NCBI GenBank assembly: GCA_021287065.1 | Contig: JAJTBE010000125.1 | Span: 1 to 64,000, forward strand | Direction: 5' to 3' | DNA from: Bacillota bacterium | Lineage (GTDB): Bacteria; Vulcanimicrobiota; JAJTBE01 | Length of the DNA: 64,000 nucleotides | In this document: piece after piece, positions 57,738 through 64,000 of the stretch | Numbering within the stretch: the first letter of the stretch is position 1 | How the letters are laid out: each line of letters begins with the position of its first letter | Notes under the pieces: generated by a model | The model's input: only the letters and a program-made list of their open reading frames with translations | The model's database searches: none | What the model was told of the DNA's origin: nothing | Program-made: the position numbers and the translations under genes

Positions 57738-58400
57738 TTAATAATCGTTTTTCACAGTTTCAACTGTGCCTTCGATTTTGCCGTATTTTTTGAGATCATC
57801 TCTGAGCCGTTTGTTGATCATGTGGCTGGTGAAATCTCCTCTGGTGCGTTCCAGAATACCTCTTGCCTGATCAGTCGAGCGGCGGAGGCCTCCTGTAACT
57901 GCATCGGAAAAGTCCATGGTTACAAGAATGCTGTAAATATCGTCCATTGCTTCGAGGAACGATTCACCTTCTTCGCCTTTATCCTGACGCATAAGGTCGA
58001 GAATTTCCCTTCTCAGCTCGCCGATAACTTCTGAAATGCCATTCAGATATGCTGCATACTGGACTCCCAGATCGTCGGGTTCGGGGATTTCGTTTCCGAA
58101 AACTATAGCTGCTGTCACTGAAGCTTCTGCAAATTCTTTTTGCGCATCATGCAGAAAACCGGAGCGGGGGAGTTCGGGAATGCCTTCAACGGCGAGGTTT
58201 GCCTGCTGAAGTTTTTCCCTTGCTTCTGTCAGAAGTTTGTGTGCTTCTTCCTTATCGCCTCTGTGGACCGCTCTGATTGTCAGTCCTGATTTTTTGATTA
58301 TTTCTCTGTGAAGAATGTAGCTTTCATCTCTTGCTTTTTCCACTTTCTCCAGACGGGATGCGATTTTTTCCGCAATCTGCTCAAGTCGTTTGCTTGCCAA
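57738..58400 (-). CDS. translin-family protein (archaeal/bacterial type)
   Basis: About 220 residues, starting at TTG 58400 (GGAGG eight bases upstream; a TTG at 58415 overlaps the ribosome binding site). All-helical with the translin signature: ARDESYILHREIIKKSGLTIRAVHRGD, GVQYAAYLNGISEVIGELRREILDLMR, MDDIYSILVTMDFSDAVTGGLRRSTDQARGILERTRGDFTS. Translin binds single-stranded DNA/RNA and, with TRAX, degrades RNA in eukaryotes. Relatives occur in archaea and a few bacteria; their role is unclear. Here it leads hydE, an unusual pairing. Confidence 0.85.
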   Translation of the reverse strand: MASKRLEQIAEKIASRLEKVEKARDESYILHREIIKKSGLTIRAVHRGDKEEAHKLLTEAREKLQQANLAVEGIPELPRSGFLHDAQKEFAEASVTAAIVFGNEIPEPDDLGVQYAAYLNGISEVIGELRREILDLMRQDKGEEGESFLEAMDDIYSILVTMDFSDAVTGGLRRSTDQARGILERTRGDFTSHMINKRLRDDLKKYGKIEGTVETVKNDY

Positions 58401-58597
58401 TATTTTGTCCTCCAATTAATTGTGAATGTCGATATTCCGGTTGACGCATTACTCTGCCATTGCCGGATCTTCACTATTATATTAACCCGGAGGACCAGCA
58501 ATCCTTCATGCTGAAATTTTAACCTGATTTTTATTAAAATAGTTCCTGAAATTTAATGTAATTTTTGTAAAATACAATTTCAGTTTCAGGGTAGTTG

Positions 58598-59530
58598 CTA
58601 TTTTGCCGGGGTATCTTCAAAAGTCATTACATACCATAAATCAGGTTCGCTCTTCACCGAATCAGGTTTGCTTCTCCACAACTTCACCACAGCTTTTGCC
58701 GGCAGAGATTCCATTGTAATATTCAAAGGCGGACAATCAGGGCTCATATTGTTGCTTCCTCCGGGATAACCGCTGCTGCCCCCGGTATGTATAAAATGAG
58801 GGATGGATATTGGAATGTCTGACTTTACGAAGACTATGCCTTTTGTCTGATCAGGATCAATATATGCAAATGGAAAACCAAGATCCCTTGCGTTGTAGGA
58901 AACAAGAAGAAATTCCCTTAATGCGCAGTATCCGTATAGTTTTCCATTATTTAGAAAATCATGCAGATTATAGTTGACGGTTACCTGGGAATTTTTCAGA
59001 TCCCATATCAGATTGTCAGGCACTGCATAAAAAGCCTTCGGCTCAAGGGTCTGATCCTTTACCTGTCTGAAAACATTCTCCCCAAGACCTATAAGCAGAT
59101 AAGGATTTGCAAGAAAGCGGGTCTCCTCGGATGGTCCTTCAATACTCTTTTCTCCTCTTCCGTAATAAAAAAGACCGAGAATGCCCCACCATGTCTTGCC
59201 GTCGGTAATCTGCCCGAAAACTTCATCAGAAGGTTTATAGTCTTTCCTGTAAAGAACCTTCACAAGCTCCGGGTGTTTGTTAACATAACCGGCTCTTATT
59301 TCATAAACCTCTTTTTTTGTCTTACCGTCCAGCTCAATCAGAGGGTTTATTTCTATAGATGTTTTCCCGGGGAAATTATCTTTCTTAATTTGTTTCCAGT
59401 CTGCCGGTTCAGCAGGTCCCGTCGGTTGATTTTCCGATTTTTGTGAACATCCGGCAGATATCAGGAAGATAAAAACTACAAATATTAAAAATAATGGCTT
59501 GTTGAGATAATCTCGAAAATTCTTTATCAT
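58598..59530 (-). CDS. lipoprotein of unknown function
   Basis: About 310 residues from ATG 59530 (GAGGAGG nine bases upstream). The signal FLIFVVFIFLISAGC ends in a lipobox. The mature protein has a beta-rich look with aromatic blocks: DGKTWWGILGLFYYGRGEKSIEG, NPYLLIGLGENVFRQ, SYNARDLGFPFAYIDPDQTKGIVF. A polar segment HTGGSSGYPGGSNNMSPDCPPLN is Gly/Ser/Pro-rich. It resembles no family I know. It is next to the tandem repeats. Confidence 0.7.
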   Translation of the reverse strand: MIKNFRDYLNKPLFLIFVVFIFLISAGCSQKSENQPTGPAEPADWKQIKKDNFPGKTSIEINPLIELDGKTKKEVYEIRAGYVNKHPELVKVLYRKDYKPSDEVFGQITDGKTWWGILGLFYYGRGEKSIEGPSEETRFLANPYLLIGLGENVFRQVKDQTLEPKAFYAVPDNLIWDLKNSQVTVNYNLHDFLNNGKLYGYCALREFLLVSYNARDLGFPFAYIDPDQTKGIVFVKSDIPISIPHFIHTGGSSGYPGGSNNMSPDCPPLNITMESLPAKAVVKLWRSKPDSVKSEPDLWYVMTFEDTPAK

Positions 59531-59558
59531 ATTGAATTTCCTCCTCAAATGTCTGTGA

Positions 59559-59844
59559 ATTACGGCATGAATTTATCTAATCGCTCACGAGGGGTGTGTC
59601 CGTTTGCCCAGCTCCCAGAGAAAACTTTTTGAAAAAAGTTTCCTCCGGACCTTCATCCCAAAACTTTTGAATTGGGGGACCGACCAGGGGACCGTAGGGT
59701 TTAGGGACCGTCAGAGGAGACCACGCTTTTTTGGAAAAGCGAGGTCTCCTCCGAACCTCCTCCCTTGAAAAACAAGAGTAATGGACTGTGGATTTGAGTG
59801 AATTTTACTAATTCAGTGGCATTGGGTTTAGGACCAATGCCACT
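59559..59844. repeat. non-coding repeat, copy 1
   Basis: Begins ATTACGGCATGAATTTATC and ends with a hairpin AGTGGCATTGG (59815-59825)/CCAATGCCACT (59834-59844). It contains AAACTTTTT/AAAAAGTTT (59622-59641) and a long hairpin GAGGAGACC-a-CGCTTTT...AAAAGCG-a-GGTCTCCTC around 59714-59751. More GC-rich than the flanks. No convincing reading frame. Confidence 0.85.
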
Positions 59845-59847
59845 ATC

Positions 59848-60137
59848 ATTACGGCATGAATTTATCTAATCGCTCACGAGGGGTGTGTCCGTTTGCCCAG
59901 CTCCCAGAGAAAACTTTTTGAAAAAAGTTTACTCCGGACCTCCATCCCAAAACTTTTGAATTGAGGGACCGACCAGGGGATTTGGACCGACCGGGGACCG
60001 TGGGGTTTGGGGACCGTCAGAGGAGCACGCTTTTTTGGAAAAGCGAGGTTTCTCTCCGAACCTCCCTCCTTGAAAAACAGGAGTATTCGGCTGTAAATTG
60101 GAGTTGGTTTTACTAATTCAGTGGCATTGGGGTAGGG
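59848..60137. repeat. non-coding repeat, copy 2
   Basis: A second copy of the element, offset 289 bp from copy 1 and largely identical through the first 130 bp and the AAAAGCG hairpin region. It differs by small insertions and deletions (an extra ATTTGGACCGACC block, loss of the outer GGTCTCC arm), so the internal hairpin is partly lost. Confidence 0.85.
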
Positions 60138-60178
60138 GCTGGAAATTGAAGCAGGTTTTACTAATTCACTGGTATTGC
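60138..60178. repeat. partial third copy of the repeat end
   Basis: GGCTGGAAATTGAAGCAGG then TTTTACTAATTCACTGGTATTG resembles the terminal stretch of copy 2 (TTTTACTAATTCAGTGGCATTGG). It is a truncated end. Confidence 0.6.
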
Positions 60179-60321
60179 TTCCTCCATGTAGATTCTGGTT
60201 ACTGAATGTTGATTTCTCCTGAAATGATTCTATACCTTTCATAAAAGCTCTTTGGGCAAATTAACGAAGGAAAACATTTTGATTTTCAGTATATATCCAT
60301 ATAAATACTCAGGAGGCGGAT

Positions 60322-61728
60322 ATGTATCTGAAACCGTTTTTTGTAAAAGGACTCGCCCATATTTCTTATCTGGTGGGGGCAGGCACTCAATGCGCCGTTA
60401 TTGATCCCAGCCGGGATGTTCAGGTTTACATTGATGAGGCAAAAAATATGGGTTTCAGAATAACCCACATTCTCGAAACCCACCTGCATGCCGACTTTAT
60501 ATCAGGTCATCTTGATCTGGCTGAAAAAACAGGTGCGGTAATTGTGGGGCCAAAGTCAGGGAATATGCAGTTTGGACATACCGCCGTTTCTGAAAATGAT
60601 GAGTTTTTTATACAGAATCTGAAATTCAGGGTTCTGGAAACTCCGGGGCATACACCGGAGCATTTAAGCTATGTGGTATATGATGCTTCAAGAGGTGAGG
60701 AGCCTTGCTCTGTTTTTACCGGAGATACACTTTTTGTAGGCGATGCAGGCAGGCCTGATCTGTTTCCGGGAAGAGCGGACGAACTAACGGAAAAGCTTTA
60801 CCACAGCCTTGAAAAACTGAAAAATTTACCTGATTTTACTGAGGTTTACCCTGCACACGGCGCCGGCTCTCTTTGCGGAAAGGCAATAAGCGCCAAGAGA
60901 AGCTCTACTATGGGATATGAAAAGAAATACAATCCCACTCTGCAGGATATGAGCATCGATGAATTCAAGGCAAAACTTCTTTCAGGTATGCCGGAAGCTC
61001 CCGATCATTTCAGCCGTTGTTCGGAAACAAACCGGCAGGGTCCGGCACTTCTCAGGGAACTGCCTTCGCCAGTTCCCTTCAGCCCTGCTGATTTCAAAAA
61101 GTTTTACGAAAATAACAACAGTATAATTCTTGATGTAAGAAATTTCTGTGCCTTTTGCGGCGGTCATATTCCGGGGGCGATAAATATTGATATCGGAAGT
61201 AATTTTCCCACTTTTGCAGGGTGGATTCTTCCTGTGGGAAAGCCCATTCTTCTGATAACGGATTGTGAAAACGACATGGAAAAAGCTCTCACCGGACTCA
61301 GGCAGGTTGGTCTGGATAATGTTGCAGGGTGGCTTGAAGGTGGAATTTACAACTGGAATCTCAACGGTTATCCCATAGCGAGCATACCTCAGATTTCCGT
61401 GGAAAAATTAAAGGAAGACTGTGTCAGGCAGAAAGCGTTTATCATTGATGTCCGCTCCCGGAGGGAATTCGATTCTTACCATCTTGAAAAAGCTGTTAAT
61501 ATCCCTGTTCCCGAATTGAGAACAAGATACAGTGAAATTAAAAATGAACCGATTATCGTAATGTGCGCCAGTGGGCAGAGATCAGCAATGGCTGCGGGAA
61601 TACTCCGGAGTGCGGGGATCGTAAATGTAGTAAATGTACCGGGGGGAATAACTGCCTGGAGAGCCGCCGGATATACGGAAAAATGCCCGGTGGATAATAT
61701 TCATGGACCGGGATTCTTTGCTGAATGA
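60322..61728 (+). CDS. persulfide dioxygenase-like metallo-beta-lactamase protein with rhodanese domains
   Basis: A 468-residue protein with CAGGAGG before the ATG. Residues 1-240 are an MBL-fold of the ETHE1/BlhA-type: THLHADFISGHLDLA (HxHxDH), TPGHTPEHLSY, TGDTLFVGDAGRPDLFPG and VYPAHGAGSLCG. The middle domain (about 255-360) is rhodanese-like but its loop reads LITDCENDMEKAL without a canonical Cys-loop. The last domain (365-460) is a complete rhodanese with VMCASGQRSAMA. It should oxidise glutathione or other persulfides to sulfite and handle sulfane sulfur. It lies between the repeats and the reversed repeat end. Confidence 0.9.
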   Translation: MYLKPFFVKGLAHISYLVGAGTQCAVIDPSRDVQVYIDEAKNMGFRITHILETHLHADFISGHLDLAEKTGAVIVGPKSGNMQFGHTAVSENDEFFIQNLKFRVLETPGHTPEHLSYVVYDASRGEEPCSVFTGDTLFVGDAGRPDLFPGRADELTEKLYHSLEKLKNLPDFTEVYPAHGAGSLCGKAISAKRSSTMGYEKKYNPTLQDMSIDEFKAKLLSGMPEAPDHFSRCSETNRQGPALLRELPSPVPFSPADFKKFYENNNSIILDVRNFCAFCGGHIPGAINIDIGSNFPTFAGWILPVGKPILLITDCENDMEKALTGLRQVGLDNVAGWLEGGIYNWNLNGYPIASIPQISVEKLKEDCVRQKAFIIDVRSRREFDSYHLEKAVNIPVPELRTRYSEIKNEPIIVMCASGQRSAMAAGILRSAGIVNVVNVPGGITAWRAAGYTEKCPVDNIHGPGFFAE

Positions 61729-61817
61729 GTTTTATTCTGTGTCAGTTACATAGTTGATTTGGGTACAAATAATTAAATAATAAATAATTGTAAAAACAGC
61801 AAAATATTGGCATAGAC

Positions 61818-61840
61818 CCAATGCCGCTGAATTAATTAAA
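61818..61840 (-). repeat. inverted relic of the repeat end
   Basis: CCAATGCCGCTGAATTAATT is nearly the reverse complement of the repeat end (TACTAATTCAGTGGCATTGG) and lies about 1.7 kb away, beyond the persulfide dioxygenase gene. Confidence 0.55.
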
Positions 61841-61960
61841 TTTCTTCCATTTCCTGTCCCATAATAGTGTTTTTCAACGAAGGAAAAGATGAAGCTATTC
61901 TTCCTGTTGTTAAGTCAGAAAGCTTGAAATAATACATGAATAATTTGCCTGAACTTGCCC

Positions 61961-62044
61961 TTGACAAAAATATATCAAAATGATATATTAAGAATACGGT
62001 ATATCAAAAAGATATAATTAAAAAATTAATATATCTTTTTGATA
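61961..62044 (+). promoter_or_regulatory. PadR promoter with three operator repeats
   Basis: TTGACA (61961-61966) and TATATT (61984-61989) are 17 bp apart. The operator ATATATC-aaaat-GATATAT (61970-61988) lies on the -10 side. Two more matches follow: TATATC-aaaaa-GATATA (62000-62016) and TATATC-ttttt-GATA (62030-62044). Such AT-rich palindromes suit a PadR dimer. The binding would block the promoter. Confidence 0.75.
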
Positions 62045-62061
62045 ATAAAAGAGGTGAGCAA

Positions 62062-62658
62062 GTGGCAAAAATTAACAAGACCCGGTATATCATTCTCGGC
62101 ATAGTCTCAATGAAGCCTGCCAGTGGATATGATATTAAAAAATGGGTTGAAGAAACATTCAGCTTTTTCTGGGATATCGGATATGGACAGATTTATCCCA
62201 CACTGGAAGGACTTGAAAAAGACGGACTGGTTTTCAAATCAACCCAGATAGAAGACGGAAGACCTATCAGGCACGAATACGAAATTACTCCAGCCGGCAG
62301 GGAAGAACTGCAAAAATGGATGACTCTCCCTGTTGAAGAGGAAAAATGCAGATATGAAATACTGGTAAAACTATTCTTCGGTTATATGATGCCCGTAGAA
62401 GAAAACATCAGAATAATTGAGGAATTCCGGGACAAAAAATTACGGGAAATGGAGCTTCTGAAGAAATTCGATTACGATATACAGGAGTTTATCAACACTA
62501 AGCCTCAGCATGTTTATCCTCTTCTGACCCTGCTGATGGGGATACATTCTTTCAAATCCTGTATAGACTGGGCGGATGAAGCTATCGGAATACTAAAACA
62601 GGTACAGAAAAATAATGAACAGGCGAACAATACTGACAATAACAAACAGGAGGAATGA
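62062..62658 (+). CDS. PadR-family transcriptional regulator
   Basis: A 198-residue regulator from GTG 62062 (GAGGTGA upstream). Winged helix: RYIILGIVSMKPASGYDIKKWVEETFSFFWDIGYGQIYPTLEGLEKDGLV, then EYEITPAGREELQKWM. The C-terminal helical domain (ILVKLFFGYMMPVEENIRIIEEFRDKKL) mediates dimers, as in PadR-C (Vir_act_alpha_C) proteins. It probably represses its own operon through the palindromes upstream. The flavoprotein gene follows after 3 nt. The inducer is unknown, likely an electrophile or antibiotic. Confidence 0.93.
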   Translation: MAKINKTRYIILGIVSMKPASGYDIKKWVEETFSFFWDIGYGQIYPTLEGLEKDGLVFKSTQIEDGRPIRHEYEITPAGREELQKWMTLPVEEEKCRYEILVKLFFGYMMPVEENIRIIEEFRDKKLREMELLKKFDYDIQEFINTKPQHVYPLLTLLMGIHSFKSCIDWADEAIGILKQVQKNNEQANNTDNNKQEE

Positions 62659-62661
62659 ACA

Positions 62662-63948
62662 ATGAAAGCTACGATTTATAACGGTGCAGAGCAGAATGAT
62701 GCTGTATGCGAAAAATCAAAAAATATAATGAGTGAGGAACTGAAAGCTGCAGGCTGGGATGTGGAAGAGCTGGTTCTTCGTGATATGAAAATCGCTCCAT
62801 GTGTGGGATGCTTCGGATGCTGGTTCAAAACTCCGGGTGAGTGTGTGATTAACGATCAGGGCAGGGAAACATCAGCGAAAAGCATTCAGAGCGACCTTAC
62901 AATTTACCTTACTCCTGTAAAATTTGGAGCACCTTCCCGCTATCTCAAGGCCGCCCTCGACAGAAGCGTGCCCAACGCAATGCCTTTCTTTGTTAAAGAA
63001 GGCAATGAAATTCATCACGAAAGAAGATATGACAGATACCCGCAGCTCGCAGGTCTGGGAATAGTTGCAGACAACGATGTTGAAAGCGAAAGACTGTTCA
63101 GACAGCTTTTTGACAGAAACATGAAAAACTTCAGACCGGAAAAAGTTGGTTTTGATGTTGCTTCAGTAAGCGCAGGAGATGATGAACTCAGAACCCGTAT
63201 CAGACAGGTTCTTAAAGACGGTGGAGTAAATATCAGCGGAATAACAGATGGCAAAAACTGGAAAAATGGCGAAAAACCGCATGTGCTGATGCTTTCCGGT
63301 ACACCCAAAGCCAAAGACAGTGTTTCTGAGGTTTTAGGCAACTATCTTCTGAAAAAAATGGAAACAGACGGCTGCACAACAGCTACTCTCAGAATGCGCT
63401 CCGCAATTAAAAACGATGCTTCACTTCAGGAAATGTTTGAAGCTGTTGAAAAAGCAGATGTTGTCGTTTATTCAGGACCTCTGTATGTTGATAGTTTTCC
63501 ATCACATGTGATTGAGGCAATGGAAAAAATAACCGAACATTTTGCCGGCAGAAAATTTGATGGTAAAAAGACCCGCTTCTTTGCAATATCAAACTGTGGC
63601 TTCCCTGAAGCATTCCAGAATCAGGCATCTCTGGATATAATGAGATACTTTGCCCTCAAATGCGGATTTGAATGGGCTGATGGTTTTGCAGTGGGAGCAG
63701 GTCCTGCACTTTTCCAGGGGTTGGAAAAAATGGGCGGTATGACTTCAGGGATAAGAAAAGCTCTGGATATGGCTGCCAAAGCTCTTGCTAACGCCGACCC
63801 CATACCTGAGGAAGCATCGGCAATGATTTCAAAGGATCTTATGCCTGCATGGGTTTATCTGAAAATGGCAACTATGAGCATGAAAGATGAAGCAAAGAAG
63901 AACAAAGTTACCGATCAGCTTTATAATAAACCCTACGCAGTCAAATAA
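62662..63948 (+). CDS. tandem flavodoxin-fold (iron-sulfur flavoprotein-like) NAD(P)H-dependent reductase
   Basis: A 428-residue protein made of two flavodoxin-fold halves. The first begins KATIYNGAEQNDAVCEKSKNI and has PCVGCFGCWFKTPGECVIND, a C-x2-C-x2-C-x6-8-C pattern like iron-sulfur flavoproteins, then LYLTPVKFGAPSRYLK. The second starts about residue 210 with HVLMLSGTPKAKDSVSEVLGNYL and has VVVYSGPLYVDSFPSHVIEAM but no Cys cluster. Such duplicated reductases are uncommon. AGGAGG precedes the ATG, and it is translated with the PadR gene. Likely an oxidative or electrophile-stress reductase. Confidence 0.85.
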   Translation: MKATIYNGAEQNDAVCEKSKNIMSEELKAAGWDVEELVLRDMKIAPCVGCFGCWFKTPGECVINDQGRETSAKSIQSDLTIYLTPVKFGAPSRYLKAALDRSVPNAMPFFVKEGNEIHHERRYDRYPQLAGLGIVADNDVESERLFRQLFDRNMKNFRPEKVGFDVASVSAGDDELRTRIRQVLKDGGVNISGITDGKNWKNGEKPHVLMLSGTPKAKDSVSEVLGNYLLKKMETDGCTTATLRMRSAIKNDASLQEMFEAVEKADVVVYSGPLYVDSFPSHVIEAMEKITEHFAGRKFDGKKTRFFAISNCGFPEAFQNQASLDIMRYFALKCGFEWADGFAVGAGPALFQGLEKMGGMTSGIRKALDMAAKALANADPIPEEASAMISKDLMPAWVYLKMATMSMKDEAKKNKVTDQLYNKPYAVK

Positions 63949-64000
63949 GGCTCATAGAAAAAACTACAGACCAAAACATCTATATCTGACCATGAACCGA

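Larger units (their letters stand above)
61729..62061. other. 333-bp AT-rich intergenic region
   Basis: Apart from the inverted repeat fragment (61818-61840) and the PadR promoter/operators (61961-62044) I see no gene or terminator in this stretch. Confidence 0.5.

Noticed and set aside
59874-60242. A 122-codon minus-strand open frame across the repeats
   Set aside because: It lies wholly within the non-coding repeat region, has no ribosome binding site, and the matching frame in copy 1 is not kept.

Overview
This 64-kb window is a densely coded chromosomal stretch with moderate GC (low 40s percent by eye), clear Shine-Dalgarno sites, and many GTG and TTG starts chosen by their ribosome binding sites. 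I see no tRNA, rRNA, CRISPR array, transposase or phage gene. The content suggests an uncultivated, probably anaerobic, diderm-like bacterium: an [FeFe]-hydrogenase maturase (HydE), rubrerythrin-like ferritins, several small flavoproteins, pseudopilins, lipoproteins, alpha-2-macroglobulin, Ser/Thr kinases and FecR/PEGA-type envelope proteins. A candidate phylum such as Riflebacteria or Wallbacteria is a guess from gene style, not something the sequence proves.

Layout. 0-11 kb: the end of an alpha-2-macroglobulin gene, an exported protein, a MoxR ATPase, a candidate small RNA, an SGNH hydrolase, a four-gene pseudopilin/PilX cluster, and a TPR plus carboxypeptidase-like-fold protein. 11-17 kb: a DhnA-type aldolase lacking its Schiff-base lysine, a flavoprotein/HxlR divergent pair, and trmFO-topA. 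17-30 kb: a ThiT-like membrane protein, DUF389 protein, nitrilase-like protein, HD-GYP protein, a ferritin-pseudokinase fusion, an ArsC-like protein without its nucleophile, a FecR protein, and a 1305-residue membrane Ser/Thr kinase with a repeat-rich linker. 30-41 kb: nucleoside scavenging (BMP lipoprotein, CNT transporter), a five-gene operon (class III aminotransferase, SRPBCC protein, acyl-ACP-reductase-like protein, 'quinate 5-dehydrogenase'-like protein, GreA), and NAD salvage (nicotinamidase, nicotinate phosphoribosyltransferase) behind a perfect palindrome. 41-52 kb: lipid kinase, membrane protein, TPR protein, glycosyltransferase, an exported TIM-barrel-like protein, then a molybdenum aldehyde oxidase subunit followed at once by a LuxC-LuxE fusion. 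52-64 kb: an endonuclease/exonuclease/phosphatase-fold protein, rubrerythrin, GT39-like enzyme, hydE with a translin homolog, a lipoprotein, a tandem non-coding repeat, a persulfide dioxygenase-rhodanese protein, and a PadR-controlled double flavoprotein.

Most notable. (1) Two separate acyl-to-aldehyde systems: the AAR-like reductase in an operon with an omega-type aminotransferase and a lipid-binding-fold protein, which may make a long-chain amine; and a single-chain LuxC-LuxE fusion beside an aldehyde oxidase, with Ser where LuxC has its catalytic Cys. (2) A ferritin-like domain fused to a pseudokinase. (3) Several enzymes in the window lack the residue their family uses for catalysis (aldolase, nitrilase, ArsC, LuxC, kinase). 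(4) A roughly 289-bp tandem intergenic repeat with an inverted partial end about 2 kb away. (5) A candidate sRNA and a leaderless zinc-ribbon gene. Family assignments and 'missing residue' claims rest on remembered motifs, since no alignment could be run.
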